A DNA stretch of 64,000 nucleotides, from positions 2,888 to 66,887 of the forward strand of contig NZ_LMHY01000001.1 of NCBI RefSeq assembly GCF_001429045.1, read 5' to 3'. The stretch is from Pseudomonas sp. Root71 (GTDB taxonomy: Bacteria; Pseudomonadota; Gammaproteobacteria; Pseudomonadales; Pseudomonadaceae). The translations under genes were made by a program, and so were the position numbers. Under the pieces are notes generated by a model. It was not told where the DNA came from, did no database searches, and saw only the letters and a program-made list of their open reading frames with translations. Below are positions 57,198 to 64,000 of the stretch, one piece after another; position 1 is the stretch's first letter; every line of letters begins with the position of its first letter.

Positions 57198-57746
57198 ATG
57201 TCCACGCCCATAAAAACCGGTGCTTATCTACAACAAATAGAAACGCCGGAAGATGTGCAGGTAGTTATCAAGCTAATAAGGGCAGGTGAGTATCTGAACA
57301 AAACAATGGGGCAGTTCGCTGATGCTCTCGCGACTGCTCCATCCGTGACACTCCATATAAAAGACGACGGTAAAACTTTAAAGCTCGATTTTGACCCGTG
57401 GTCCGACATTAATGTTACCCCAGACAATAGTATCGACGAAAAGGACAATGCAGCTCTTACGGAGCTTGCACTCGCTTTTTATCATCAACAAATAATTGCT
57501 CCTGAGGGCATAGCGTATCTTTATCGTCTTCCCGCTGAACCACCCGAGCTTCGAGTAGATGTTGAGGTCTTCGACATTGATGAAGAGGATCACCAACTGT
57601 ATAGCCTCGGTGTGTACGAGACCAAATCTGCGGACTCCGGCTCGCCTTTTGAAGGTAGTGAGCGCAACCCTGATACTGGACAGGTGTTTGACTATGGGAC
57701 CGCACTGAACGAGTTGCTCAAAACATTCATCAAACTGAAACTGTAA
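57198..57746 (+). CDS. Hypothetical 182-residue protein, likely paralogue of the preceding gene
   Basis: A cytoplasmic acidic protein beginning MSTPIKTGAYLQQIETPEDV. Residues 76-95 (DNSIDEKDNAALTELALAFY) align without gaps, even in absolute position, with the loop and helix of the preceding protein, but the loop lacks the full set of calcium ligands. The C-terminal 80 residues (LRVDVEVFDIDEEDHQLYSLG...) are extra. GAGGA at 57188 supports the start. Codon use is clearly AT-richer than neighbours, suggesting recent transfer. Function unknown. Confidence 0.75.
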   Translation: MSTPIKTGAYLQQIETPEDVQVVIKLIRAGEYLNKTMGQFADALATAPSVTLHIKDDGKTLKLDFDPWSDINVTPDNSIDEKDNAALTELALAFYHQQIIAPEGIAYLYRLPAEPPELRVDVEVFDIDEEDHQLYSLGVYETKSADSGSPFEGSERNPDTGQVFDYGTALNELLKTFIKLKL

Positions 57747-57855
57747 CCCGAGCGCGGACTTCACGATTCTTTGACGGTCCGCTCACAGGCCTTTGACTGT
57801 GCATGACTAATCCTTGCCACCATCTTCCCGTCCCTTTCTGAACGGTCGCTCAAGC

Positions 57856-58500
57856 ATGCCTTTACCACGTTTTTTATCTGCAATATGCCTGTCGCTGGTC
57901 GCACTCGTTAACCTGACATCGGCACTTGCTGACGACAGTGTGATGCACGGTCCGGCAGACTGGGCTCAACCGGTAGAGAAGCAATACAACCTCTTCCAGA
58001 TGTCGCCGACGCTCTATCGCAGCGCCTTGCCGGACAAGGGGGCGGTGCCGCTGCTGGAGACACTCAAGGTCGGGACGGTGATCAACTTCCTGCCTGAAGC
58101 GGACTCCAGTTGGTTGTCTACGCCAGGCATCACTCAAGTACAACTGCCTTATCGCACCAACCATGTGGATGACGCCGATGTACTCAAGGTCTTGCGCGCC
58201 ATCAAGTCTGCCGAAGCCAAAGGCCCGGTGCTGATGCATTGCAAACACGGCTCCGACCGTACCGGCCTGATGGCGGCCATGTACCGGGTTGTCATCCAGG
58301 GCTGGACCAAGGAAGAGGCCCTGAACGAAATGACCCAGGGCGGCTTTGGCGACAGCACCCACTTCAAGGACGGCATCCGCTACATGATGCAGGCTGATGT
58401 GGAAAAACTGCGCACTGCCCTGGCCAATGGCGACTGCAGCACCAGCCCGTTCGCCGCGTGCTCGATGAAGAGCTGGTTCAAGTCCGCTCACATCGAATAA
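57856..58500 (+). CDS. Periplasmic dual-specificity tyrosine phosphatase, TpbA-like
   Basis: A 214-residue exported phosphatase with signal peptide (ending SALA). The active-site loop is H-C129-KHGSD-R135-TG and the general acid is in the NHVDDAD loop (about D105-D107). It aligns along its length with P. aeruginosa TpbA (NLFQMSPTLYRSALPD, GPVLMHCKHG, DVEKLRTALANGDCS). TpbA dephosphorylates the diguanylate cyclase TpbB in the periplasm and lowers biofilm; no TpbB homologue lies here. Confidence 0.9.
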   Translation: MPLPRFLSAICLSLVALVNLTSALADDSVMHGPADWAQPVEKQYNLFQMSPTLYRSALPDKGAVPLLETLKVGTVINFLPEADSSWLSTPGITQVQLPYRTNHVDDADVLKVLRAIKSAEAKGPVLMHCKHGSDRTGLMAAMYRVVIQGWTKEEALNEMTQGGFGDSTHFKDGIRYMMQADVEKLRTALANGDCSTSPFAACSMKSWFKSAHIE

Positions 58501-58539
58501 AAAAGCCCCCGCTGCATGGCGCAACGGGGGCTTTTTTTC
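58498..58539. terminator. Bidirectional terminator between the phosphatase gene and yheV
   Basis: AAAAAAGCCCCCG / CGGGGGCTTTTTTT with a loop of about 14 bases. A- and T-runs on both sides serve two convergent genes. Confidence 0.93.
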
Positions 58540-58541
58540 AC

Positions 58542-58829
58542 TCAGTGTTGTTCGTCAGGCTTTTTCTTCAATTTCGGATTCGGGAAGAACTGAACCGCCT
58601 GAACCTTGGTGTCGGCAGGTTTGGGGGCGCTGGTGTTAACCCGCGTACCCAACTCCTTGGGCACCGAAAGCCCTTGCTCATTAAGTGTGTCGGAGTAACC
58701 GCAGGCCACGCACTCTCGGTGCGGGACCTGGTCTTCATTCCACATCATCAATTTGTCCGGCTCGCTGCATGCCGGGCAGACCGCCCCGGCGATAAAGCGT
58801 TTTTTCGTAATCACAGGTCCCTCACTCAT
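58542..58829 (-). CDS. yheV: YheV family zinc-ribbon protein
   Basis: A 95-residue protein with a putative zinc ribbon C18-PA-C21 and C40-VA-C43 in AVCPACSEPDKLMMWNEDQVPHRECVACGYSD, the YheV signature. The basic/proline-rich tail is variable. It overlaps prlC by 4 bases, so both are co-translated. Function unknown. Confidence 0.9.
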   Translation of the reverse strand: MSEGPVITKKRFIAGAVCPACSEPDKLMMWNEDQVPHRECVACGYSDTLNEQGLSVPKELGTRVNTSAPKPADTKVQAVQFFPNPKLKKKPDEQH

Positions 58830-60877
58830 GCTGCCGCGTCCTCACTCAGGCCGCTGTGGCGCAAGAGTGCGTCAATTGATGGCTCACGACCACGGAAGTC
58901 GACGAACAGCACCATCGGCTCCTGGGAGCCGCCACGGGCCAGGATTGCTTCGCGGAACGCACGACCGGTATCGGCGTTGAGCACGCCTTCTTCTTCGAAC
59001 TTCGAGAACGCATCGGCCGACAGTACTTCAGCCCATTTGTAGCTGTAGTAACCCGCTGCGTAACCGCCAGCGAAGATGTGAGCGAAGCTGTTAGGGAAAC
59101 GGTTGTAGGCCGGTGGACGCATCACCGAGACTTCATCGCGCACGCCTTCAAGCACTTGCAGCACGCTGCGGCCGTCGCCGTGGGTAGCGTGCAGTTCGAA
59201 GTCGAACAGCGAGAACTCCAATTGGCGGACCATCATCAGGCCGGACTGGAAATTTTTCGCCGCGAGCATTTTCCCGAGCAGATCCTGGGGCAACGGTTCG
59301 CCGGATTCATAGTGACCGGAAATCAGCGCCAGTCCTTCCGGCTCCCAGCACCAGTTTTCCATGAACTGGCTCGGCAGCTCGACCGCATCCCAGGCCACGC
59401 CGTTGATGCCGGACACACCAGCATGCTCGACGCGGGTCAGGAGGTGATGCAGGCCGTGACCGAACTCGTGGAACAGGGTGGTGACTTCGTCGTGGGTCAG
59501 CAGCGCAGGCTTGCCGCTGTCGGCCGGGGTGAAGTTGCACACCAGGTTGGCCACCGGGCTTTGCAATACACCGCCAGCGGTGCGACGACGGTCGCGGGCG
59601 CCATCCATCCAGGCACCGCCACGCTTGTTGGCGCGGGCGTACAGGTCGAAGAAGAAGCGGCCGACGTGCTGGCCGTTTTCCTTGATTTCAAACAGGCGAA
59701 CATCCGGGTGCCAGGTGTCGAAACCTTTCTGTTCGGCAATCTCGATGCCGTACAGGCGCTGGACAATGGCGAACAGGCCACTGAGCACCTTGTCGATCGG
59801 GAAGTAGGCGCGCAGGGCTTCCTGGGCCACGCTGTAGCGTTGTTCACGGAGTTTTTCGCCGTAGAAACCGCTGTCCCAGCTTTGCAGATCCGGGCAGCCC
59901 TGTTCAGCGGCATAAGCCTTGAGCTGCTCAAGATCCTGGGTGGCGAACGGCTTGCTGCGCTTGGCCAGGTCACGCAGGAAGCTCAGCACCTGATCGCTGG
60001 ACTCGGCCATTTTGGTCGCCAGGCTCAGCTCAGAGAAACTGCTGAAACCCAGCAGCTTGGCCAGTTCCTGACGCAGGTCGAGGATTTCTTCCATGACCGG
60101 GCCGTTATCGTTCTGGCCGGCATTCGGGCCCTGGTCCGACGCACGGGTGCAGTAGGCCGCATAGACTTCTTCACGCAGTGCGCGGTCCTGGGCGTAGGTC
60201 ATCACCGCGTAATAGCTCGGGAATTCCAGGGTGATCAGCCAGCCGTCCAGGTCCTTGGCCTGAGCCGCGGCGGCCATTTGCGCCTTGGCTGAGTCGGTCA
60301 GGCCGGCGAGGGCGGCTTCATCGGTGATGTGCTTGGTCCAGGCTTGAGTGGCATCGAGCAATTGGTTGGAGAAACGGCTGCCCAGTTCGGACAGCTTGCT
60401 CTGCACTTCGGCGTAACGCTTCTGTTCGGCTTCCGGCAGGTCGATACCCGACAGACGGAAGTCACGCAGGGAGTGTTCCAGGATAGTTTTCTGCGCCACG
60501 TCGAAACCGGCGGCCTCCGGACTGTTGGCCAGGGCTTCGAAAGCCTGGAACAGTTCGCGGTTCTGACCCATTTCGGTGGAGTAGGCGCTCAAGGCCGGCA
60601 GGCACGACTCGTAGGCTTCACGCAGTTCGGCGCTGTTGCACACGGCATTGAGGTGGCTGACCGGGCTCCAGGCGGCGCCCAGGCGGTCGTTGAGTTCGTC
60701 CATCGCCAACACCAGGCCAGCCCACGTTGGCTGTTTGACCTGGGTCTTGAGGATCTCGACGATGGCGGCACGGTTGTCAGCCAGGATCTGTTCAATGGCC
60801 GGTTGTACGTGTTCGGCGCGGATGGCGGAGAACGGCGGCAGGTCATAGGACTGCAAAAGAGGGTTGTTCACGCTCAC
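58826..60877 (-). CDS. prlC: Oligopeptidase A
   Basis: A 683-residue M3 family zinc metallopeptidase that degrades peptides including cleaved signal peptides in the cytoplasm. The active site is HEFGHGLHHLL in TLFHEFGHGLHH with the downstream glutamate in ENWCWEPEGL. Full length. Convergent with none; divergent from the gamma carbonic anhydrase gene, 88 bases away. Confidence 0.97.
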   Translation of the reverse strand: MSVNNPLLQSYDLPPFSAIRAEHVQPAIEQILADNRAAIVEILKTQVKQPTWAGLVLAMDELNDRLGAAWSPVSHLNAVCNSAELREAYESCLPALSAYSTEMGQNRELFQAFEALANSPEAAGFDVAQKTILEHSLRDFRLSGIDLPEAEQKRYAEVQSKLSELGSRFSNQLLDATQAWTKHITDEAALAGLTDSAKAQMAAAAQAKDLDGWLITLEFPSYYAVMTYAQDRALREEVYAAYCTRASDQGPNAGQNDNGPVMEEILDLRQELAKLLGFSSFSELSLATKMAESSDQVLSFLRDLAKRSKPFATQDLEQLKAYAAEQGCPDLQSWDSGFYGEKLREQRYSVAQEALRAYFPIDKVLSGLFAIVQRLYGIEIAEQKGFDTWHPDVRLFEIKENGQHVGRFFFDLYARANKRGGAWMDGARDRRRTAGGVLQSPVANLVCNFTPADSGKPALLTHDEVTTLFHEFGHGLHHLLTRVEHAGVSGINGVAWDAVELPSQFMENWCWEPEGLALISGHYESGEPLPQDLLGKMLAAKNFQSGLMMVRQLEFSLFDFELHATHGDGRSVLQVLEGVRDEVSVMRPPAYNRFPNSFAHIFAGGYAAGYYSYKWAEVLSADAFSKFEEEGVLNADTGRAFREAILARGGSQEPMVLFVDFRGREPSIDALLRHSGLSEDAAA

Positions 60878-60965
60878 GGTTGATACCTTGGCTGGAGAAA
60901 CATGCAGCCATCTTAATTACAATCGACGTTCACCGCAGCTATCAGCAACAGAGAGAAACCCTATC

Positions 60966-61511
60966 GTGAACCTTCGCAAGTATCAGAACCACACGCCGCT
61001 GCTGGGTAAAGGCGCTTTTGTCGACGGCTCGGCGGTGGTGATCGGCGACGTTGAAATTGGCGAAGACAGCTCGGTCTGGCCGCTGACCGTGATCCGTGGC
61101 GACATGCACCGCATCCGCATCGGCGCGCGCACCAGCGTGCAGGACGGCTGCGTGTTGCACATCACCCACGCCGGGCCGTTCAACCCGGACGGCTTTCCGT
61201 TGCTGATCGGCGATGACGTGACCATCGCCCACAAGGTCATGCTGCATGGTTGTTCGGTAGGCAGCCGGGTGTTGATCGGCATGGGCAGCATCGTCATGGA
61301 CGGCGCAGTGGTCGACGATGATGTGATCATCGGTGCCGGCAGCCTGGTGCCGCCGGGCAAGCATCTGCAAAGCGGCTTCCTGTATGTGGGCAGTCCGGTG
61401 AAGCAGATCCGCCCGCTGACTGACAAGGAGCGCGCCTTTTTCACCTACAGCGCGGCGAACTACGTGAAGCTCAAGGATCTGCATCTGGCCGAAGGCTACG
61501 ACCAGCTTTGA
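60966..61511 (+). CDS. Gamma carbonic anhydrase family protein (left-handed beta helix)
   Basis: A 181-residue hexapeptide-repeat trimeric protein from a GTG start. It has zinc-ligand histidines in VLHITHAGP and TIAHKVMLHGC, and repeats such as VIGDVEIGEDSSVWPLTVIRGDMHRIRIGARTSVQDGCV. Members such as YrdA may not have anhydrase activity. GAGAGA upstream supports the GTG; no better ATG exists. Followed by the HAD gene after 26 bases. Confidence 0.92.
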   Translation: MNLRKYQNHTPLLGKGAFVDGSAVVIGDVEIGEDSSVWPLTVIRGDMHRIRIGARTSVQDGCVLHITHAGPFNPDGFPLLIGDDVTIAHKVMLHGCSVGSRVLIGMGSIVMDGAVVDDDVIIGAGSLVPPGKHLQSGFLYVGSPVKQIRPLTDKERAFFTYSAANYVKLKDLHLAEGYDQL

Positions 61512-61537
61512 CCCGGCCCCCTTATTCAGGATTCGAC

Positions 61538-62188
61538 ATGCATTACCAAACCGTTTTGTTCGACCTCGATGGCACCCTGACGGACCCGCGCGAAGGCATC
61601 ACCCGTTCGATCCAGTTCGCCCTGGGCAAACTGGGTATCGATGAGCCGGACCTAGCGAAACTCGAACACTTCATCGGCCCGCCGCTGTTGCAGGCGTTCA
61701 TGCAGTTCTACGACTTCGACGAGCCGAAGGCGTGGGAGGCGGTGAATTTCTACCGCGAACGCTTCAAGGTCACCGGTCTCTACGAAAACCGCGTGTTCGA
61801 TGGCGTCATGCCGCTGCTGGAAACCTTGGGCGGACAAGGGCGTCAGTTGTACATCGCTACCTCGAAACCCTGGGTGTTCGCCCGGGAAATCGCCCGGCAT
61901 TTCGACTTTGCCAAACACTTCAAGGTGATTTACGGCAGTGAATTGGACGGCACCCGGACCAACAAGGTGGAGTTGCTCGCTCACTTGATGGCCGAAGAAA
62001 GCCTGGACCCGGCCAACACCCTGATGATCGGCGACCGCAAGCACGACCTGATCGGCGCGCGCAGCAATGGCCTGGACGCGGCGGCGGTGGGCTACGGGTT
62101 CGGCAGCCATGAAGAGTTGAGCGCCGAAGCGCCGGCGTATCACTTTGAAACGCTGGCTGAGTTGCATCAGGCGTTTTTGCAGCGCTGA
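61538..62188 (+). CDS. HAD-family hydrolase (phosphoglycolate phosphatase-like)
   Basis: A 216-residue HAD-IA phosphatase. Motif I is FDLDGTLTD (D9, D11), motif II ATSKP, motif III K in NKVELL and IV MIGDRKHD. A cap domain lies between motifs I and II. It resembles Gph and pyrophosphatase PpaX; the substrate is unknown. Co-transcribed with the gamma carbonic anhydrase gene, as in PAO1 PA0065-PA0066. Confidence 0.9.
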   Translation: MHYQTVLFDLDGTLTDPREGITRSIQFALGKLGIDEPDLAKLEHFIGPPLLQAFMQFYDFDEPKAWEAVNFYRERFKVTGLYENRVFDGVMPLLETLGGQGRQLYIATSKPWVFAREIARHFDFAKHFKVIYGSELDGTRTNKVELLAHLMAEESLDPANTLMIGDRKHDLIGARSNGLDAAAVGYGFGSHEELSAEAPAYHFETLAELHQAFLQR

Positions 62189-62208
62189 TAAGGCCGGCAC
62201 AAATTAAC

Positions 62209-62238
62209 TGTGGGAGCGGCGGTGCGGCGTTCCCACAG
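62209..62238. repeat. REP-type palindrome after the HAD gene
   Basis: CTGTGGGA at the left and TCCCACAG at the right, with a partly palindromic GC-rich centre. A decayed REP unit between two convergent transcripts. Confidence 0.75.
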
Positions 62239-62255
62239 GGGGACTGTGTTCTTCC

Positions 62256-62879
62256 TCAAGGTCTCGGCGGTGGCGCTAACTTCTGCCCTTGCTCAACCGC
62301 CCAGTTCACCACCTGCGTGGTCAACTGATCGTTCGCCTGACCGAACCCGACCACCACCGCCGGAACCTGCACATCGCTGAGTGGCTGGCGCACTTCAAAG
62401 CGGCGGCTAGCGAGGATGCGCTGGTCATAACTGCGCACCAGCAATGCATCCAGACGCACGACCGCGCTGGCATTCATGCCCTGGTATTCAGTCTGGAACG
62501 CCTGCAGGCTGCCGCCCAATTCAAGATCGGTCTGGAAAATGCTGTCATCGGTGCTCAACAATGGCACCCGTCCGTCATACTGGAAACCTTCCAGCAGACG
62601 ATTGCGCACCAGCACCGGCGCCGGGTCGCTCCAGCGTGAACCCTTGTAGTGGCTGATCACATCACCCTGGGGAATCACGGCAATGTTCGGACTGTTCAAC
62701 GCTTCGCTGGACTGGAATTTGCTCAGGCGCAGCGACCAGCGCTGCGGCGTGCCATGGCTGGCCGATGCACTCTGGGCCGATGGCAATCGATAGACCTCGA
62801 AGGGCTCGGGCTTGGGCAGGATCGAGCACGAACTGATCAGCGTGAAGCCAGCGACGAGGGCAATCCGAATCAGCTTCAT
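62256..62879 (-). CDS. ABC-type transport auxiliary lipoprotein, PqiC-like
   Basis: A 207-residue lipoprotein (signal MKLIRIALVAGFTLISSC; lipobox ISSC) of the PqiC/YmbA family (ABC_trans_aux). It has the family core VYRLPSAQ, RWSLRLSKFQSSEALNSPNIAVIPQGDVISHYKGSRWSDPAPVLVRNRLLEGFQ. It forms the outer-membrane part of an MCE lipid transport system. It overlaps the MlaD-like gene by 4 bases. Confidence 0.92.
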   Translation of the reverse strand: MKLIRIALVAGFTLISSCSILPKPEPFEVYRLPSAQSASASHGTPQRWSLRLSKFQSSEALNSPNIAVIPQGDVISHYKGSRWSDPAPVLVRNRLLEGFQYDGRVPLLSTDDSIFQTDLELGGSLQAFQTEYQGMNASAVVRLDALLVRSYDQRILASRRFEVRQPLSDVQVPAVVVGFGQANDQLTTQVVNWAVEQGQKLAPPPRP

Positions 62880-63814
62880 GGTGTGAATTCCTTGGTCTTG
62901 TCACTGCCCAGCAGGTAACCGCTGGGGTTGGCTTCCAGGCGTGTGGTAATGGTGCGCAACGAACTCAGGGTTTCGCGCATCTCGCGAACGGCCGGGCCCA
63001 GGCCATTGAGGCCTTGCATGCCGCTGTTGAGCGAATCCTGATTGGCGGTGATCAGTTTGTTGAGGGTGGCACTGCTCTCCTGCAGCGACTTCATCGCCTG
63101 CTCGGCGCTGCCCAGCGCCTCCTTGCCATGCTCGTTGAGCAGCCCGTTGGCATTGCGCATCAGCGCCGTGGTCTGCTCCAGCATGGTGTTGGCCTGCTTG
63201 CCCACCGACGCCAGTTGCTGCATGGCCTGGCGAATATCGCCGCGCTGATCGGCAATGGCCCCGGTGGTTTGCTCCAGGTGCTCCAGGGTATTGCTGATGC
63301 GCTCGATGTTTTCCGTGGAGAACATCAGGTTGGCGTTATGCATCAGCGTGGTCACCCCGGCCATCAGGTCTTCGCTGTCATTGAGCAGGCGGGCGATGGG
63401 CGAGGGCGAGGCGACGATGGTCGGCAGGTTGCCATTCTTGCCCTTGAGTGTCGGGCTCTGTGGCGTGCCGCCGCTGAGCTGGATGATCGAAGTCCCGGTG
63501 ACGCCGGTCAGGGCCAACTTGGCATTGGTGTCTTCCTTGACCGGGGTATCGCCGGCCAGGCGAATTCGCGCCAGCACCCGGCGCGGGTCTTTCGGGTCCA
63601 GGCGCAGCGAGATCACATCGCCGACCTTGATCCCGCTGTACTGCACCGAGCTGCCCTTGGACAAACCGCTGACCGCCTCGTTGAACACGACTTCGTAGTC
63701 CTTGAACTCGGTGTCGACACTGGACTTGGCCAGCCACAGGCCGAACAGCAGCGCGGCCGTCACCACAATAACGGTGAACAGGCCGATCAATACATGATGG
63801 GCTCGGGTTTCCAT
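62876..63814 (-). CDS. MCE (MlaD/PqiB-like) periplasmic lipid-transport protein
   Basis: A 312-residue inner-membrane anchored protein: one N-terminal helix (about 8-26), one MCE domain (about 35-120; FNEAVSGLSKGSSVQYSGIKVGDVISLRLD) and a long coiled coil (about 150-290). The single MCE domain plus long helix resembles MlaD-type subunits forming a tube across the periplasm. The start METRAHHVL is preferred, with GAGG 6 bases upstream and the ABC gene stop one base before; an earlier ATG at 63826 lies within that gene. Confidence 0.9.
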   Translation of the reverse strand: METRAHHVLIGLFTVIVVTAALLFGLWLAKSSVDTEFKDYEVVFNEAVSGLSKGSSVQYSGIKVGDVISLRLDPKDPRRVLARIRLAGDTPVKEDTNAKLALTGVTGTSIIQLSGGTPQSPTLKGKNGNLPTIVASPSPIARLLNDSEDLMAGVTTLMHNANLMFSTENIERISNTLEHLEQTTGAIADQRGDIRQAMQQLASVGKQANTMLEQTTALMRNANGLLNEHGKEALGSAEQAMKSLQESSATLNKLITANQDSLNSGMQGLNGLGPAVREMRETLSSLRTITTRLEANPSGYLLGSDKTKEFTP

Positions 63815-63815
63815 G

Positions 63816-64000
63816 TCAGACCTCATTGAGCTGTTGGGCGGCCGTCAATGCCGCGCGGCCGCGAGGGCCATGGAAGTATTCGTGAATCCACGCATCGTCG
63901 GTTTCCGAGACATTGTCGATGGCATCCGCCACCAGCACTTTTTTCTGCGCCAGCACCGCCACCCGGTCGGTGATGGTGTAGAGCGTGTCGAGGTCGTGGG
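63816..64000 (-). CDS. ABC transporter ATP-binding protein of the MCE system (partial, C-terminal end)
   Basis: The last 61 residues of an MlaF-like ATPase, entering from the right edge. HDLDTLYTITDRVAVLAQKKVLVADAIDNV contains the H-loop histidine and typical C-terminal part, ending AAQQLNEV. It lies upstream of the MCE protein with one base between stop and start. The operon order ATPase, MCE protein, PqiC-like lipoprotein is clear. Confidence 0.9.
   Translation of the reverse strand, partial: HDLDTLYTITDRVAVLAQKKVLVADAIDNVSETDDAWIHEYFHGPRGRAALTAAQQLNEV

Overview
The window is chromosomal DNA of a Pseudomonas, most likely of the P. fluorescens group. The support is gene order that matches, from memory, three blocks of the P. 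aeruginosa PAO1 map (gltP-algB-kinB-ampDh2-dgcP-dsbA-cc4-engB-polA-thrB-znuABC-metNIQ; the aa3 cytochrome oxidase cluster with SulP and carbonic anhydrase; and the radical SAM/yheV/prlC/gamma-carbonic-anhydrase/HAD block). Further support comes from fluorescens-type REP palindromes (TGTGGGAGCGGGCTTGC and GTAGGAGCTGCCGAAGGC types) and GC-rich coding throughout. There is no prophage, integrase, insertion sequence, tRNA, rRNA or CRISPR array. The window reads as core genome with small accessory islets.

Layout. 1-3 kb: end of pntB, a CoA-transferase, a DUF1127 gene between two clusters of GTACAG-type motifs. 2.7-5.8 kb: three tandem DUF2388 genes coupled to a DUF4105 protein. 5.9-8.9 kb: trpBA divergent from trpI. 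8.9-14.1 kb: small stress and periplasmic genes (DUF883, dodecin, two DUF1161, OsmC, a luciferase-like monooxygenase, two paralogous lipoproteins, a lipoprotein metallopeptidase). 14.1-18.2 kb: an SpmA/SpmB fusion, gltP, a largely non-coding stretch, small membrane genes. 18.6-27.2 kb: the AlgB/KinB two-component system, an EAL phosphodiesterase, AmpDh2, the diguanylate cyclase DgcP and an EEP-family phosphatase. 27.2-33 kb: dsbA, two cytochromes c, engB, the sRNA ErsA, polA. 33-43.2 kb: thrB, the Zur-regulated zinc uptake locus, a lipoprotein, catalase HPII, metNIQ. 43.3-51.9 kb: sco1-ctaB-ctaA-surf1-cox genes, the complete aa3 oxidase and its assembly factors on the minus strand. 52.2-55.3 kb: a conserved hypothetical, SulP and beta carbonic anhydrase. 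55.5-58.5 kb: a LexA-boxed radical SAM gene, an AT-richer islet with two related unknown proteins, and a TpbA-like phosphatase. 58.5-62.2 kb: yheV, prlC, gamma carbonic anhydrase, HAD phosphatase. 62.2-64 kb: end of an MCE (Mla/Pqi-like) lipid transport operon.

Themes. The 18.6-30 kb region concentrates control of exopolysaccharide and c-di-GMP: AlgB/KinB, an EAL and a GGDEF enzyme, and the sRNA ErsA. ErsA's promoter fits the AlgU sigma factor and its predicted length is 132 nt. The most interesting poorly explained items are the islet at 56.8-57.75 kb (two related proteins, one with a perfect EF-hand/dockerin-like loop, beside an SOS-boxed radical SAM gene), the DUF2388 triplet with its coupled DUF4105 protein, and the 745-base non-coding stretch upstream of gltP. 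No clearly new multi-gene defence or biosynthetic system was found.
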